NCBI RefSeq assembly: GCF_037977055.1
Contig: NZ_CP150274.1
Coordinates: 4,216,001-4,280,000 of the forward strand
From: Paenibacillus sp. FSL K6-1096
GTDB taxonomy: Bacteria; Bacillota; Bacilli; Paenibacillales; Paenibacillaceae
DNA: 64,000 bases
Reading direction: 5' to 3'
The notes below the pieces were generated by a model. It made no database searches, was not told where the DNA came from, and saw only the letters and a list, made by a program, of their open reading frames with translations. A program made the position numbers and the translations under genes. Below, one piece after another: positions 24,120 through 33,128 of this stretch (position 1 is its first letter; each line of letters starts with the position of its first letter).

Positions 24120-24938
24120 ATGGAACAGTTGCTGCTGCATCTGCGCAATTTGGGTTTCACCGAGATGGAATCCAAAATTATGGTTGAGCTGGCCGGCAAA
24201 GGCCAGGCTTCGGGCTACGAGGTGGCAAAGCAGCTAGGAGTATCAAGATCGAATGTATATGCCGCGCTTCAGCGTCTGACCCAGCAGGGCTACGTGCGCT
24301 GCGGTGAAGGGGAGCCTGCCCGCTACAGCGTGCTTGATCCGGAAGAGCTGGCAGCGATGATCTCCGGCCGGGTCCAGGCATCGCTGGCCTATATGGAGAG
24401 TGAGATGCCGCGCGGCGGGCCGGTCAGCCCCTCATTTTACAATGTGGAGGGCGACCGCAATGTCATGGGAGAACTGGTGCGCCAGCTTGGTCTGGCTTCC
24501 CAGGAGATCGTGGTTGATGTATGGCGGGAGGAGGCCTCACTGCTGCGCAGCGAGCTGGAGCAGGCCGAGCTGCGTGGCGTGAAGCTCCTGTGGGCGTTTG
24601 ACGGCGGGAATGCGGTGCCGGCACCTTACCCGGTGTGGCCGCCTCTTCCGGGCAAGCCGCAGCGCAGCGGCGGCCGGAAATTCTCCTTCGTCATTGACCG
24701 GAGCTGGTGCATGCTGGGGATGCGTTATGAGGATGGGACCGCGCAGGCGGTTGTGACTGAGCATCCGGTGCTGGTGGAGCTGCTGCTGAACCATTTTACC
24801 CAGGAGATGGTGCTGTTCGAGCTGGAGGAGGACATGGGACCTGAGCTGCAGAGGCGCTATGGGGAACGCTACAGCAAGATCTACAGCAAGTATGTGCTGC
24901 ATGACCAGGAGGGCGCGGGGGAAGACCCGGCGGAGTAA
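24120..24938 (+). CDS. TrmB family transcriptional regulator
   Basis: 272 residues. The N-terminal winged helix LRNLGFTEMESKIMVELAGKGQASGYEVAKQLGVSRSNVYAALQRLTQQGYV is the TrmB-type DNA-binding domain. The C-terminal part (about 110-250) resembles the effector domain of these regulators and contains two tryptophan-rich segments. A site GGGGGA precedes the ATG. The effector is unknown; TrmB proteins are best known as sugar-responsive in archaea. It is probably co-transcribed with the zinc-ribbon gene and the small downstream gene. Confidence 0.8.
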   Translation: MEQLLLHLRNLGFTEMESKIMVELAGKGQASGYEVAKQLGVSRSNVYAALQRLTQQGYVRCGEGEPARYSVLDPEELAAMISGRVQASLAYMESEMPRGGPVSPSFYNVEGDRNVMGELVRQLGLASQEIVVDVWREEASLLRSELEQAELRGVKLLWAFDGGNAVPAPYPVWPPLPGKPQRSGGRKFSFVIDRSWCMLGMRYEDGTAQAVVTEHPVLVELLLNHFTQEMVLFELEEDMGPELQRRYGERYSKIYSKYVLHDQEGAGEDPAE

Positions 24939-24983
24939 CCCTGCCTGTGTTGCGGTTGTAAGCATATTAGGGAGGTGACAAGC

Positions 24984-25289
24984 ATGGAGTGTATTGTTCA
25001 TTTTGAAGTGCAGCATCCGGAAGGAGTCAAGCCGCTGCGCGGACTGCTGTTTCTGGAGGAAGGCAAGACTCCCGGGGAACAAGAGCTGGTGGAGATGTTC
25101 AAGGACATGAAGTTCAATGTGCGGCTTGAGGACCGGGAGAGGTGGATCTTCAAGCCCGCAGCGCCGGGAGAGACTTATTCGGAGATCCGCATTACCAGCT
25201 TCGATAACGGCAAGAAGGGCAGCCAGCAGGAGGGCGAGCTCAAGTCGATTGTCGGCAACCTGCTGCCCCAGAAGCCGACGGGAATTTAG
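24984..25289 (+). CDS. Hypothetical protein
   Basis: 101 residues without recognised domain: ECIVHFEVQHPEGVKPLRGLLFLEEGKTPGEQELVEMFKDMKFNVRLEDRERWIFKP. It appears as a mixed alpha/beta small soluble protein. The ATG at 24984 sits seven bases after GGGAGGTG, whose GTG at 24975 is part of the site rather than the start. Last gene of the zinc-ribbon/TrmB cluster. Function unknown. Confidence 0.7.
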   Translation: MECIVHFEVQHPEGVKPLRGLLFLEEGKTPGEQELVEMFKDMKFNVRLEDRERWIFKPAAPGETYSEIRITSFDNGKKGSQQEGELKSIVGNLLPQKPTGI

Positions 25290-25335
25290 CAGGACAGACA
25301 GCACGACAGGAACAGTTGAACAGACAGGGCAAACG

Positions 25336-25375
25336 ACAGGCCTCGGGGTTTATGACTCTGGGGCCTGTTGTTTTT
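25336..25375 (+). terminator. Terminator of the zinc-ribbon/TrmB cluster
   Basis: ACAGGCC (25336-25342) pairs with GGCCTGT (25362-25368), followed by TGTTTTT. Confidence 0.75.
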
Positions 25376-25389
25376 GTGAGTAGGGGGTA

Positions 25390-25670
25390 AGATATGCGAA
25401 AAACCGAACACATTAGGCGAGTACGGGGATGTGCGGCCGGATGTAATCGAAAAAGCGATCACATTGGGGACGGGAATGGCGCGTAGGCCTAATGTAATCA
25501 AAAAAGCGATCACATTGGGGACGGGAATGGCGCGTAGGCCGAATGTAATCGAAAAACCGACCACATTGGAGACGGGAATGGCGCGTAGGCCGGATGTAAT
25601 CGAAAAACCGACCACAATTGGTGAGCGCGGGAGTGTGCGGGCCGGATGTAACGGCAAATCGGAGTGTGCC
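25390..25670 (+). repeat. 51-bp tandem array, locus A
   Basis: Units start (at ATGT) at 25441, 25492, 25543, 25594 and 25646, i.e. spacing 51, 51, 51, 52. Each has a core of about 26 bp, arms AATGTAATCG and CGATCACATT around AAAAAC, and a 25-bp linker (GGGGACGGGAATGGCGCGTAGG) nearly identical within this locus. The first unit (25392-25414) is a variant with the short left half ATATGCG. Related arrays lie at 33.7 and 62.4 kb. Confidence 0.9.
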
Positions 25671-25682
25671 GGAATTCACGCC

Positions 25683-25725
25683 AAAAACTCCCCTCCGTCC
25701 AGAGCTCTACTGGAAGGAGGGGAGT
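25683..25725 (-). terminator. Terminator of the lipid kinase gene
   Basis: On the minus strand ACTCCCCTCC (25725-25716) pairs with GGAGGGGAGT (25696-25687), followed by TTTT. Confidence 0.85.
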
Positions 25726-25750
25726 CATATATGCGGCCGGGCTTAGGCGC

Positions 25751-26695
25751 TTACGTGGCGCAGCTGGACCCGGCCGCGTCCTGCGTCCCGGCCGCCGCCA
25801 GCGGCGAGAGCACGCGCAGCGCTCCCGGCTCGCAGAGCACGGCCAGCGGCGCTGTGCCCAGCGCTTCGCCGTCGCCGATGGCATGGCGCGGCTCCGCAAA
25901 GCGGACGGCTGCGCTGTGGCCGCGCAGCATGGTGACATAGGGCAGCCGCGTATGCCTGCCCTTCACCACCGTCGGGAACAGCCGCAGTAATTGCCCGCGG
26001 CTGATCCCGTGGACCACGCAGACGTCGAGCAGGCCGTCGGCCGGCTCCGCCTGCGGGCAGATCAGCAGCCCGCCGCCGTAGCTGGGCAGGCTGCAGACCG
26101 AGACCAGCCAGGCCCGCTCGAAGGTCTGCTCCTTCCCGTCGCAGGTGACGCTGACCCGGCAGGGCTTGAACGTCATCAGCGTATGCAGAATGCCGATGAT
26201 ATAAGCCAGGCGCCCGGCTCCTAGGGCGTTGCACAGGCGCTTGTAGCGGCTGCCGTTCACATTGACGGCCACCTGCGCGTCAAAGCCGCTGGCGACCGCC
26301 GTCAGGGTCAGCCGGCCGGAAGCGGAGAGCAGGTCCGCTTCGAGGCAGCGGCCCTGCAGCGCGGCATCCAGCGCGGCCTCCGGCGCAAGCGGGATGCCGA
26401 AGCCGCGCGCGGTGTCGTTGCCTGAACCCGCCGGGATCATGCCCAGCGGGAGGCCTCTGCGCCGCAGCGCGCCCAGCACGCTGTGAATCGTGCCGTCGCC
26501 GCCGATCACGAGGGCGGCGCGCCAGTCCTCGCGGCGGGCGAGCGCGTGCTGCACCTTGTTCTCCGCGCTGTCCGCACTCTGCGTGAACAGCGCTTCATAG
26601 GGAAGGGCGCGCGCCTGAAGCAGCGCTTCCACGATGCGCCAGATCCGCAGGCCTGCTCCGCCGCCGGAGCGGGAATTTATGATGAACAGATACAT
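25751..26695 (-). CDS. Diacylglycerol kinase-family lipid kinase (YegS/BmrU type)
   Basis: 314 residues. The N-terminal catalytic domain has FIINSRSGGG and LVIGGDGTIHSVLGAL near residue 64 with the GGDGT nucleotide motif, followed by LGMIPAGSGNDTARG. The C-terminal half is the beta-sandwich of this family. It phosphorylates a lipid such as diacylglycerol or a related head-group acceptor at the membrane. The ATG follows GGGGGAA. Codon use is very GC-rich, more than in the flanks. Specific lipid substrate not assignable. Confidence 0.85.
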   Translation of the reverse strand: MYLFIINSRSGGGAGLRIWRIVEALLQARALPYEALFTQSADSAENKVQHALARREDWRAALVIGGDGTIHSVLGALRRRGLPLGMIPAGSGNDTARGFGIPLAPEAALDAALQGRCLEADLLSASGRLTLTAVASGFDAQVAVNVNGSRYKRLCNALGAGRLAYIIGILHTLMTFKPCRVSVTCDGKEQTFERAWLVSVCSLPSYGGGLLICPQAEPADGLLDVCVVHGISRGQLLRLFPTVVKGRHTRLPYVTMLRGHSAAVRFAEPRHAIGDGEALGTAPLAVLCEPGALRVLSPLAAAGTQDAAGSSCAT

Positions 26696-26794
26696 GGATG
26701 TTCCCCCAGCCTGTAGATTCCTGAATGTCTACTCCATTGTAAGGAGCGGACAGGCAAAAGGGAATCTTTTTGTGCGAAAGCAGCCGTGAACAGG

Positions 26795-27133
26795 CTACAG
26801 CTGCCGGAGCTGGCTCTCGGCGAGGGGCCCGGCCCAGGGAAGCCTGAACCATCTTCCGCCCAGGGCATGGTAGATCATCAGCAGCCAGACGGCGAAGCCG
26901 ATCAGGGAGAGCAGGGCGGCCACCAGGGGGCCGAGCAGCGGGATGAAGCCGCTGAGAACATGGGCGATCATCAGCGCCCCGAAGGCGATCAGCGATTGCA
27001 GTGAGTGGAACAGGACGAAGCGGCTGCGCTTCTCCAGCGCAAGGAAGATAATGGGACCGATGAACGGGATGAAATAGCATAAGGCAGCGGCAAGGTTGTC
27101 GGGCAGTCCGGTGGACGATCTGAACGGTGACAA
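26795..27133 (-). CDS. DUF4870 family membrane protein
   Basis: 112 residues with three hydrophobic segments: NLAAALCYFIPFIGPIIFLAL, LIAFGALMIAHVLSGFIPLLGPLVAALLSLIGFAVWLLMIYHAL. The opening motif with ALCYFIPFIGPIIFL and a charged loop RSRFVLFHSLQSL is typical of DUF4870 (Tic20-like) proteins. A TTG at 27133 is best placed after AAGGAG (10 bases); an in-frame GTG at 27163 is possible but lies upstream of that site. Function unknown. Confidence 0.75.
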   Translation of the reverse strand: MSPFRSSTGLPDNLAAALCYFIPFIGPIIFLALEKRSRFVLFHSLQSLIAFGALMIAHVLSGFIPLLGPLVAALLSLIGFAVWLLMIYHALGGRWFRLPWAGPLAESQLRQL

Positions 27134-27163
27134 GAGGCTCACTCTCCTTGAGTTAGAGGACAC

Positions 27164-27562
27164 AGGGCAAGATACAGGCTGTATTCCCTAAGAGCCTATG
27201 AGGAACCCGCGCAAAGTATGAGCAGGACAGGGAATCTGTCCAATAATTTCTGAAGGATTGGATACACTAGAATCTGTAGCACAATCAGCTTGACAAGCAT
27301 ATCCTATTAAAAATTTCCATTTGCATATTTTACATGGAAAGGTGGAAGTTACGCCGGAATATGCTACAATATAACGATAAGGCCCGGAAGGAGTGATTCA
27401 GCAAGTGGCTCTTCGGGTAATTAAAGTGTCAAGGTGTCTGGCATAGGACAGCCTTACTCTCAGCCCAAATCACGGCCTGCATTTCTAGGTTACGGCGGAC
27501 TTTTCATCATGCATTCTCTACAACGGAGCATTCATTTTCAATGTTTTGGGAGGGAACTGATC
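27164..27562. other. Non-coding interval with possible promoter
   Basis: No real gene seen. TACAAT (27365-27370) could be a -10 for the following small gene. An inverted repeat TTTCCAT...ATGGAAA lies at 27316-27342. A 13-codon frame (27405-27446) behind AAGGAGTG is probably chance. Confidence 0.4.
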
Positions 27563-27751
27563 ATGGCAAGTAAAGGTCATAACGAAGTCAAGGAAAGCCT
27601 GCGGGAAATGACACGAATTTTCCGGCCCAAAGATCCCAAGAAATTTGTGAAGGAGTACGTCCGGAAGTACCGGATCACGGGAGGCTATGAAGAAGAGCTG
27701 ACCCTGGTTGTGGAGCATGAACTGGTTAGAATGAACTCCTCCGTTTCCTGA
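27563..27751 (+). CDS. Small hypothetical protein
   Basis: 62 residues, basic and helical: KGHNEVKESLREMTRIFRPKDPKKFVKEYVRKYRITGGYEEELTLVVEHEL. GGGAGGGA lies eight bases before the ATG, which supports this start over in-frame codons further upstream. No domain recognised. It precedes the cytochrome oxidase operon but has its own terminator. Confidence 0.7.
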   Translation: MASKGHNEVKESLREMTRIFRPKDPKKFVKEYVRKYRITGGYEEELTLVVEHELVRMNSSVS

Positions 27752-27768
27752 AGAGACAGAAGCGGACC

Positions 27769-27790
27769 AACCGGCTCGTCCGGTTTCGTT
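27769..27790 (+). terminator. Terminator after the small gene
   Basis: AACCGG (27769-27774) pairs with CCGGTT (27780-27785), then TCGTT. A second weaker hairpin with eight T residues follows near 27845-27890. Confidence 0.55.
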
Positions 27791-28078
27791 CCTGGTGATT
27801 CCGGCAAATGAAGCAATAAGCCAACATATCCATGAGGATTCTCATAAACCGTGCCCGGGCGGCGTGCCGCTGGAATCGGTTTTTTTTGTATGCGTGAAGC
27901 ACAGGTTTGTTATGTACGAAGTCACAGGAATGTCAAATGAATTCATAGACACATTTACACTTGAATACGCTTTAAAAGTATTGTAACAGTTTTTGCATAA
28001 ATTTGAAAGCGCTTTTAAATTCAGTACTGACAAGCATTCTGTATTTCAAAAATGATAATGTGAAATTGTTGTGAACGA

Positions 28079-28107
28079 TTGACAAAATAAGAGGGCGAAC
28101 TTATATT
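28079..28107 (+). promoter_or_regulatory. Strong sigma-A promoter of the cta operon
   Basis: Consensus TTGACA (28079-28084), 17-bp spacer and TATATT (28102-28107). Predicted start near 28114, some 60 bases before ctaC. Confidence 0.75.
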
Positions 28108-28175
28108 ATTAGTGATTGTTATAATTGACAGGAAAATACTCTAATCTACGAATTCGGGAAAAGCGGGGTAGATCT

Positions 28176-29225
28176 ATGATGAAAACGTGGCAGGCTGGAA
28201 AGCGGCTTCTTCCCATGACCGCAGCACTTGGACTCCTTTTGGCCGGATGCGGACGGGAGGACTTGTCGGTACTCAGACCGCAGGGACCCGTAGCGGAAAG
28301 CTCCTTTGGACTGATGAAGCTGTCGATTACGATCATGATCGTGGTGCTTCTTATTGTCTTCTCAATTGCAGCCTATGTATTGATTCGCTTCCGCAGGAAG
28401 AAAGATCAGGACGAGATTCCCAAGCAGGTGGAGGGCAGCTTCAAGCTGGAGGTTATATGGACAGTCATCCCGCTTATTCTTGTCGTTATCCTTGCGGTAC
28501 CTACAGTGAAGGTAGTCTTTGCTGCAGGCAATGACCATTCGGATGATAAGGATGCCATCAAGGTCAAGGTGACCGGCCACCAGTACTGGTGGGAGTTCGA
28601 ATATAAGGATTACGGGGTGACGACCGCGCAGGATCTGATCATCCCTACAGGCAAGAACATCTCCTTCGAGCTGGGCACCAGTGATGTGCTGCACTCCTTC
28701 TGGGTGCCTTCGCTGGCGGGCAAAATGGATACCAATCCTGACGGCACGGTCAACCGCTTCAGCTTCAGTGCGCCGAATGAAGGCGTTTACCGGGGCAAAT
28801 GCGCGGAGCTGTGCGGACCTTCCCACGGCTTAATGGAGTTCAAGGTGAAGGCAGTCAGCGGTGATGCCTTTGAGAAATGGATCGCTTCGATGAAGGCCCC
28901 GGAGACCGTCATGCCTGAGGACACGGCGCTGGCCGAGAAGTTCAAATCCCAGTGTCTGACCTGCCATGCCATCGGCAGCATGCCTGCTTCCCCGGCGGCT
29001 CCAAGCCTGACCGGAATCGGCTCCCGTGAATCGGTCGCGGGCATTCTGCTCAATGACGATACCCGTGAGGACGGCGCGCCGGTGCTGGAGAACCTGAAGA
29101 CCTGGCTGCATGATCCGCAGAGCGTGAAGCCGGGCAACACGATGCCGAATCCGAAGGACCTGGGCTTAACCGATGCAGAAATTGACGGAATTGCCGAGTA
29201 TCTGGCCGGGTATACGCTGGACTGA
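28176..29225 (+). CDS. ctaC: Cytochrome c oxidase subunit II, caa3 type
   Basis: 349 residues. A lipoprotein signal ends in LLLAGC, then two membrane helices anchor the periplasm-facing part. The copper A site is CAELCGPSHGLMEF near residue 208, preceded by the aromatic stretch GHQYWWEFEY. A fused cytochrome c domain has the heme site CLTCH near 260 and a C-terminal methionine (TMPNP). It accepts electrons from the bc complex through its own heme c. Start ATG ATG at 28176. First gene of the operon behind a strong promoter. Confidence 0.95.
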   Translation: MMKTWQAGKRLLPMTAALGLLLAGCGREDLSVLRPQGPVAESSFGLMKLSITIMIVVLLIVFSIAAYVLIRFRRKKDQDEIPKQVEGSFKLEVIWTVIPLILVVILAVPTVKVVFAAGNDHSDDKDAIKVKVTGHQYWWEFEYKDYGVTTAQDLIIPTGKNISFELGTSDVLHSFWVPSLAGKMDTNPDGTVNRFSFSAPNEGVYRGKCAELCGPSHGLMEFKVKAVSGDAFEKWIASMKAPETVMPEDTALAEKFKSQCLTCHAIGSMPASPAAPSLTGIGSRESVAGILLNDDTREDGAPVLENLKTWLHDPQSVKPGNTMPNPKDLGLTDAEIDGIAEYLAGYTLD

Positions 29226-29275
29226 AGCCTATAACCTGAAGTGATAGCAGCATATTTGAAAAGGGGGTACGTACC

Positions 29276-31192
29276 TTGGCTCACGCAGCGCAATCCCTGC
29301 AGCCCTCCCAGCCCGTGAAGCCTGGCCACAGCGTCACACGGCACACCGGGCTAATGGACTGGATTACTACCGTTGACCACAAAAAAATCGCCATCCTCTA
29401 TCTCTGGGCCGGCGGACTCTTCTTTGGCATCGGCGGTCTGGAGGCCATTCTGATCCGTATTCAGCTGATAAAGCCGATGAATACCTTTCTGGATGCCCAG
29501 ACCTTCAACGAACTGATTACGATGCATGGCACGACCATGATCTTCCTGGGGGTCATGCCCATCATCTTCGCGCTGATGAATGCGGTGATACCGCTGCAGA
29601 TCGGCGCGCGCGACGTTGCCTTTCCTTTTCTGAACGCGCTCGGCTTCTGGACCTTCCTGTTCGGCGGCCTGCTGCTGAACCTGAGCTGGGTGATGGGCGG
29701 AGCGCCGGATGCGGGCTGGACAGCGTATACCCCGCTCTCGGGTACAGGCTACAGCAAAACGCACGGGGTGGACTTCTATACGATCGGGCTGCAGATTGCG
29801 GGCCTTGGTACACTCATCGGCGGCATTAACTTCCTGGCAACCATTATTACGATGCGCGCGCCGGGTATGTCCTTCATGCGGATGCCAATGTTCGCCTGGG
29901 CGACCTTTATTACTTCAGCTATTATTCTATTTGCCTTCCCTGCTGTTACTGTCGGACTGGTCCTGCTGACCTTCGACCGGATTCTGGGTGCCAACTTCTT
30001 CGAAGTAGCCGGCGGCGGGAACCCGGTGCTGTGGCAGCATATCTTCTGGATTTTCGGCCATCCCGAGGTCTATATTCTGATTCTTCCGGCCTTCGGCATC
30101 ATCTCCGAGGTCATTCCGACCTTCTCGCGCAAGCGGCTGTTCGGATATAGCTCCATGGTCTTCGCCACCATTCTGATCGCCTTCCTGGGCTTCATGGTCT
30201 GGGCGCATCACATGTTCACCACCGGCCTCGGTCCGGTAGCGAATGCCCTGTTCTCGGTATCGACGATGCTGATTGCTGTGCCGACCGGAATCAAAATCTT
30301 CAACTGGCTGTTCACCATGTGGGGCGGGCAGGTACGCTTCACCACCCCCAACCTGTTCGCGGCCGGCTTCATTCCGACCTTCACGATGGGCGGGGTGACG
30401 GGCGTCATGCTGGCCTCCGCGCCGGCGGACTTCCAGTTCCATGATACTTACTTCGTAGTGGCGCATTTCCACTATGTCATTGTCGGCGGTCTGGTGCTCG
30501 GGCTGTTCGCCGGATTGCACTACTGGTGGCCGAAGATGTTCGGACGGATGCTCAGCGAGAAGCTGGGCAAGTGGACCTTCTGGACCTTCATCATCGGCTT
30601 CCACCTGACGTTCTTCGTGCAGCATTTCCTGGGGCTGATGGGGATGCAGCGGCGGGTATTCACCTATCTGCCGAACCAGCAGTTCGACACGCTGAATCTG
30701 GTCAGTACGGTCGGCGCTTTCCTGATGGGGGTAGGAACGATTATCTTTTTAACAAATGTGATTCTGACCTCAAGACGTCCTGCTGATGCGCCGGATGATC
30801 CTTGGGAGGACGGGCGGACGCTGGAGTGGACGATTCCTTCGCCGCCGCCGGAATACAACTTCAAGCAGACACCGCTGGTGCGGGGCCTGGATGCCTTCTG
30901 GAAGGAGAAAATGGCCGGACACAAGGCCATGACTCCCGCCGAGCCGGTCGGCTCCATCCATATGCCTTCGCCAACCATGCTGCCGTTCATGATGTCTGTG
31001 GGCATCTTCATCGCCGGCCTCGGCTTCATGTTCAGCCGCGATGAGTTCAACAACAGCATGATGAGCTTCCTGTTCAACAACTATATTGTTACGGCGCTCG
31101 GGCTACTCATTACCTTCGGATCAATGCTGATGCGGTCGCTGTTCGACGATCACGGCTGGCATATTGAACCCGAAGAGCTGGAAGGAAGGTGA
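29276..31192 (+). CDS. ctaD: Cytochrome c oxidase subunit I
   Basis: 638 residues with about 14 helices. Heme-copper oxidase landmarks: MHGTTMIFLGVMP (heme a ligand His), FGHPEVYILILPAFG (CuB ligand and the A1-type channel Glu and Tyr), WAHHMFTTG (two CuB His) and VVAHFHYVIVGG (heme a3 and heme a His). It is the catalytic proton-pumping subunit. TTG start with AAAAGGGGG eight bases upstream. The gap to ctaC is 50 bp. Confidence 0.96.
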   Translation: MAHAAQSLQPSQPVKPGHSVTRHTGLMDWITTVDHKKIAILYLWAGGLFFGIGGLEAILIRIQLIKPMNTFLDAQTFNELITMHGTTMIFLGVMPIIFALMNAVIPLQIGARDVAFPFLNALGFWTFLFGGLLLNLSWVMGGAPDAGWTAYTPLSGTGYSKTHGVDFYTIGLQIAGLGTLIGGINFLATIITMRAPGMSFMRMPMFAWATFITSAIILFAFPAVTVGLVLLTFDRILGANFFEVAGGGNPVLWQHIFWIFGHPEVYILILPAFGIISEVIPTFSRKRLFGYSSMVFATILIAFLGFMVWAHHMFTTGLGPVANALFSVSTMLIAVPTGIKIFNWLFTMWGGQVRFTTPNLFAAGFIPTFTMGGVTGVMLASAPADFQFHDTYFVVAHFHYVIVGGLVLGLFAGLHYWWPKMFGRMLSEKLGKWTFWTFIIGFHLTFFVQHFLGLMGMQRRVFTYLPNQQFDTLNLVSTVGAFLMGVGTIIFLTNVILTSRRPADAPDDPWEDGRTLEWTIPSPPPEYNFKQTPLVRGLDAFWKEKMAGHKAMTPAEPVGSIHMPSPTMLPFMMSVGIFIAGLGFMFSRDEFNNSMMSFLFNNYIVTALGLLITFGSMLMRSLFDDHGWHIEPEELEGR

Positions 31193-31198
31193 GCGGAT

Positions 31199-31825
31199 AT
31201 GACAACAGCACATGCTGAAGCGGCGGACGGGGCACTCCCGCATGAACCGGAGAAGGCAACGCTGGAAGGACGCAACAAGGTGCTGGCCTTCTGGCTGTTC
31301 CTTGGCGGGGAAGCGGTGCTCTTCGGCACCCTGTTCGCCACCTTCCTGGCGCTGCGCAATCAGACGAATGACGGACCTAGCGCGAATGAGCTGTTCCATC
31401 TGCCGCTGGTGGCGGCTGCGACCTTCCTGCTGCTGGTCAGCAGCTTGACCAGTGTGTTCGCCATCCAGGCGATGCACCAGGGGAATGTGGCCCGGCTGCG
31501 GAACTGGCTGGTGGTGACGGTCCTGCTCGGACTCGCCTTCCTGATCCTGGAGATTTATGAGTTCAGCGTCTATGTCAGACATGAGGAATTCGGGATGACC
31601 ACCAGCGCGTTCAGCTCGGCCTTCTATACGCTGGTCGGCTTCCACGGCGCGCATGTCGCGTTCGGGATTGTCTGGATCGCCGTACTGATCGGCCAGCTCA
31701 TGCATAAAGGGCTGACGGTGGTTACCGCACCGAAGATCTATGTATCGGCGATGTACTGGCACTTTATTGACGTAGTATGGGTCTTTATCTTCACCGTAGT
31801 ATACCTGCTCGGAAAGGTGGGCTGA
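31199..31825 (+). CDS. ctaE: Cytochrome c oxidase subunit III
   Basis: 208 residues, five membrane helices as in the short bacterial subunit III. Conserved segments are KVLAFWLFLGGEAVLFGTLFATFLALR and FYTLVGFHGAHVAFGIVWI, ending in YVSAMYWHFIDVVWVFIFTVVYL. It starts 6 bp after ctaD with GGAAGGTGAG overlapping the ctaD end. Confidence 0.95.
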   Translation: MTTAHAEAADGALPHEPEKATLEGRNKVLAFWLFLGGEAVLFGTLFATFLALRNQTNDGPSANELFHLPLVAAATFLLLVSSLTSVFAIQAMHQGNVARLRNWLVVTVLLGLAFLILEIYEFSVYVRHEEFGMTTSAFSSAFYTLVGFHGAHVAFGIVWIAVLIGQLMHKGLTVVTAPKIYVSAMYWHFIDVVWVFIFTVVYLLGKVG

Positions 31826-31829
31826 AGCC

Positions 31830-32156
31830 ATGACAACGAATCAGCATTCGTCCTCCGGCTCTCCGGTGAAGCACCGGCACCGCACGGAGGGGCCGCAGCG
31901 GCATATTGTCGTGTTCGTGTTCTCGGTCGTCCTGACCCTGATCGCCTTCGCAGCGGTGGCTGCCGGAGGGGTGAACGCAACCTTTGCTGTCATTCTGCTG
32001 TTGGTGATGGCTGTGCTCCAGGTGTTCCTGCAGATGGGCTTCTGGATGCATCTGAAGGATAAAGGGCATATGCTGCCGATTATCTTCATGCTGGGCGGCT
32101 TTTTCATCGCAGGGACTTGTATTGTAATGGCGCTCTACTGGGTATGGTGGGATTAA
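31830..32156 (+). CDS. ctaF: Cytochrome c oxidase subunit IV
   Basis: 108 residues with three membrane helices. RHIVVFVFSVVLTLIAFAAVA, FAVILLLVMAVLQVFLQMGFWMHLKDKGH and a final helix fit the CtaF/CyoD-type small subunit. It begins 4 bp after the ctaE stop. Confidence 0.92.
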   Translation: MTTNQHSSSGSPVKHRHRTEGPQRHIVVFVFSVVLTLIAFAAVAAGGVNATFAVILLLVMAVLQVFLQMGFWMHLKDKGHMLPIIFMLGGFFIAGTCIVMALYWVWWD

Positions 32157-32180
32157 TAACGGTCCGGGGAGGTCTCGCGT

Positions 32181-33092
32181 ATGCTGCCGGGATTGCAATA
32201 TTTCAGCTTTAGTGAATTATGGAGCCCGCTGTTTCTGGCCGTGATGCTCCTCCTGACAGCCGGATATTTCGTGCTGATCGGACCGCTGTCCTCCCGGCTC
32301 GGGGGCAGCACTGCAGTCCCCTTCTGGCGGAGGGGGCTGTTCTTATGCGGAATGCTGGCGCTCTATCTGGCCCAGGGCGGACCGGTCAGCCTGCTGGGGC
32401 ATATCCTGTTCTCTTACCATATGGTCAGCATGGCGCTATCCTATCTGGTGGCGGTCCCTCTGATCATGCTGGGTATCCCCGACTGGTGCTGGCGCGCGGT
32501 GCTGCGGGTGAATCCGCTGAAGGGGCTGGCTTTTCTCGCGAAGCCGGTTGTGGCCGCTCTGCTCTTCAATGGCCTGTTCTCGCTGTACCATGTTCCTGTG
32601 ATTCATGATTATGTCATGCTGAACTTCACCGTCCACCGCCTGTATTATGGCGTACTGTTCCTCACCTCGGCGCTGATGTGGTGGAATCTGATTAATCCGC
32701 TGCCGGAATACCGGGCGCTCAGCGGACTGGGCCAGGTTGGGTTCATCTTCCTGAACATGGTTCTGCTGACACCGGCCTGCGGGCTGATTATTTTCGCCAG
32801 TTCTCCCTTGTATGCCACCTATAGCGATCCTGCGACCTGGGCGAAGGCGATGGGGTATTGTGTACCTCAGCGTCCGGAGGCTCTGCTGCAGGCGTTTGGC
32901 GGCCCCGGCTTCTTCGGCACCCTGTCCCCCAAGGTAGATCAGCAGGTGGGCGGTATCGTGATGAAGTTCATTCAGGAATTTATTTTCGCCTCGATGCTTG
33001 CTTATGTGTTCTATCATTGGTATAAAAAAGAGAACGGACAGGAGGACACGGAGGTGTCCGCACCTTCCTCTGCACTGGCGGAGGAGGTCTGA
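32181..33092 (+). CDS. ctaG: Cytochrome c oxidase assembly factor CtaG
   Basis: 303 residues with about seven membrane helices. It belongs to the caa3_CtaG family of Bacillus type, unrelated to the copper chaperone of the same name in proteobacteria. Conserved parts include GHILFSYHMVSMALSYLVAVPLIMLGIP and DQQVGGIVMKFIQEFIFASMLAYVFYHWYKKE. GGGGAGG precedes the ATG. It is needed for caa3 activity, probably in copper handling. Confidence 0.92.
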   Translation: MLPGLQYFSFSELWSPLFLAVMLLLTAGYFVLIGPLSSRLGGSTAVPFWRRGLFLCGMLALYLAQGGPVSLLGHILFSYHMVSMALSYLVAVPLIMLGIPDWCWRAVLRVNPLKGLAFLAKPVVAALLFNGLFSLYHVPVIHDYVMLNFTVHRLYYGVLFLTSALMWWNLINPLPEYRALSGLGQVGFIFLNMVLLTPACGLIIFASSPLYATYSDPATWAKAMGYCVPQRPEALLQAFGGPGFFGTLSPKVDQQVGGIVMKFIQEFIFASMLAYVFYHWYKKENGQEDTEVSAPSSALAEEV

Positions 33093-33128
33093 CCTACAAT
33101 GAGCTGGTAAGCACCGAGGGGGATATTC

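Noticed and set aside
25390..25670. CRISPR array
   Set aside because: The intervals between cores are nearly identical within each locus rather than unique spacers, and no cas genes are present.
25431..25940. Open frame running through the 51-bp array
   Set aside because: 51 is a multiple of three, so repeats keep frames open by chance; the frame continues into the antisense of the lipid kinase gene.
27405..27446. 13-codon leader peptide
   Set aside because: It has a ribosome site but no run of a regulatory amino acid and no attenuator hairpin; probably chance.
28060..28086. Rex site (TTGTGAA...) before ctaC
   Set aside because: Only one half-site is good; the second half lacks the TTCACAA pattern.
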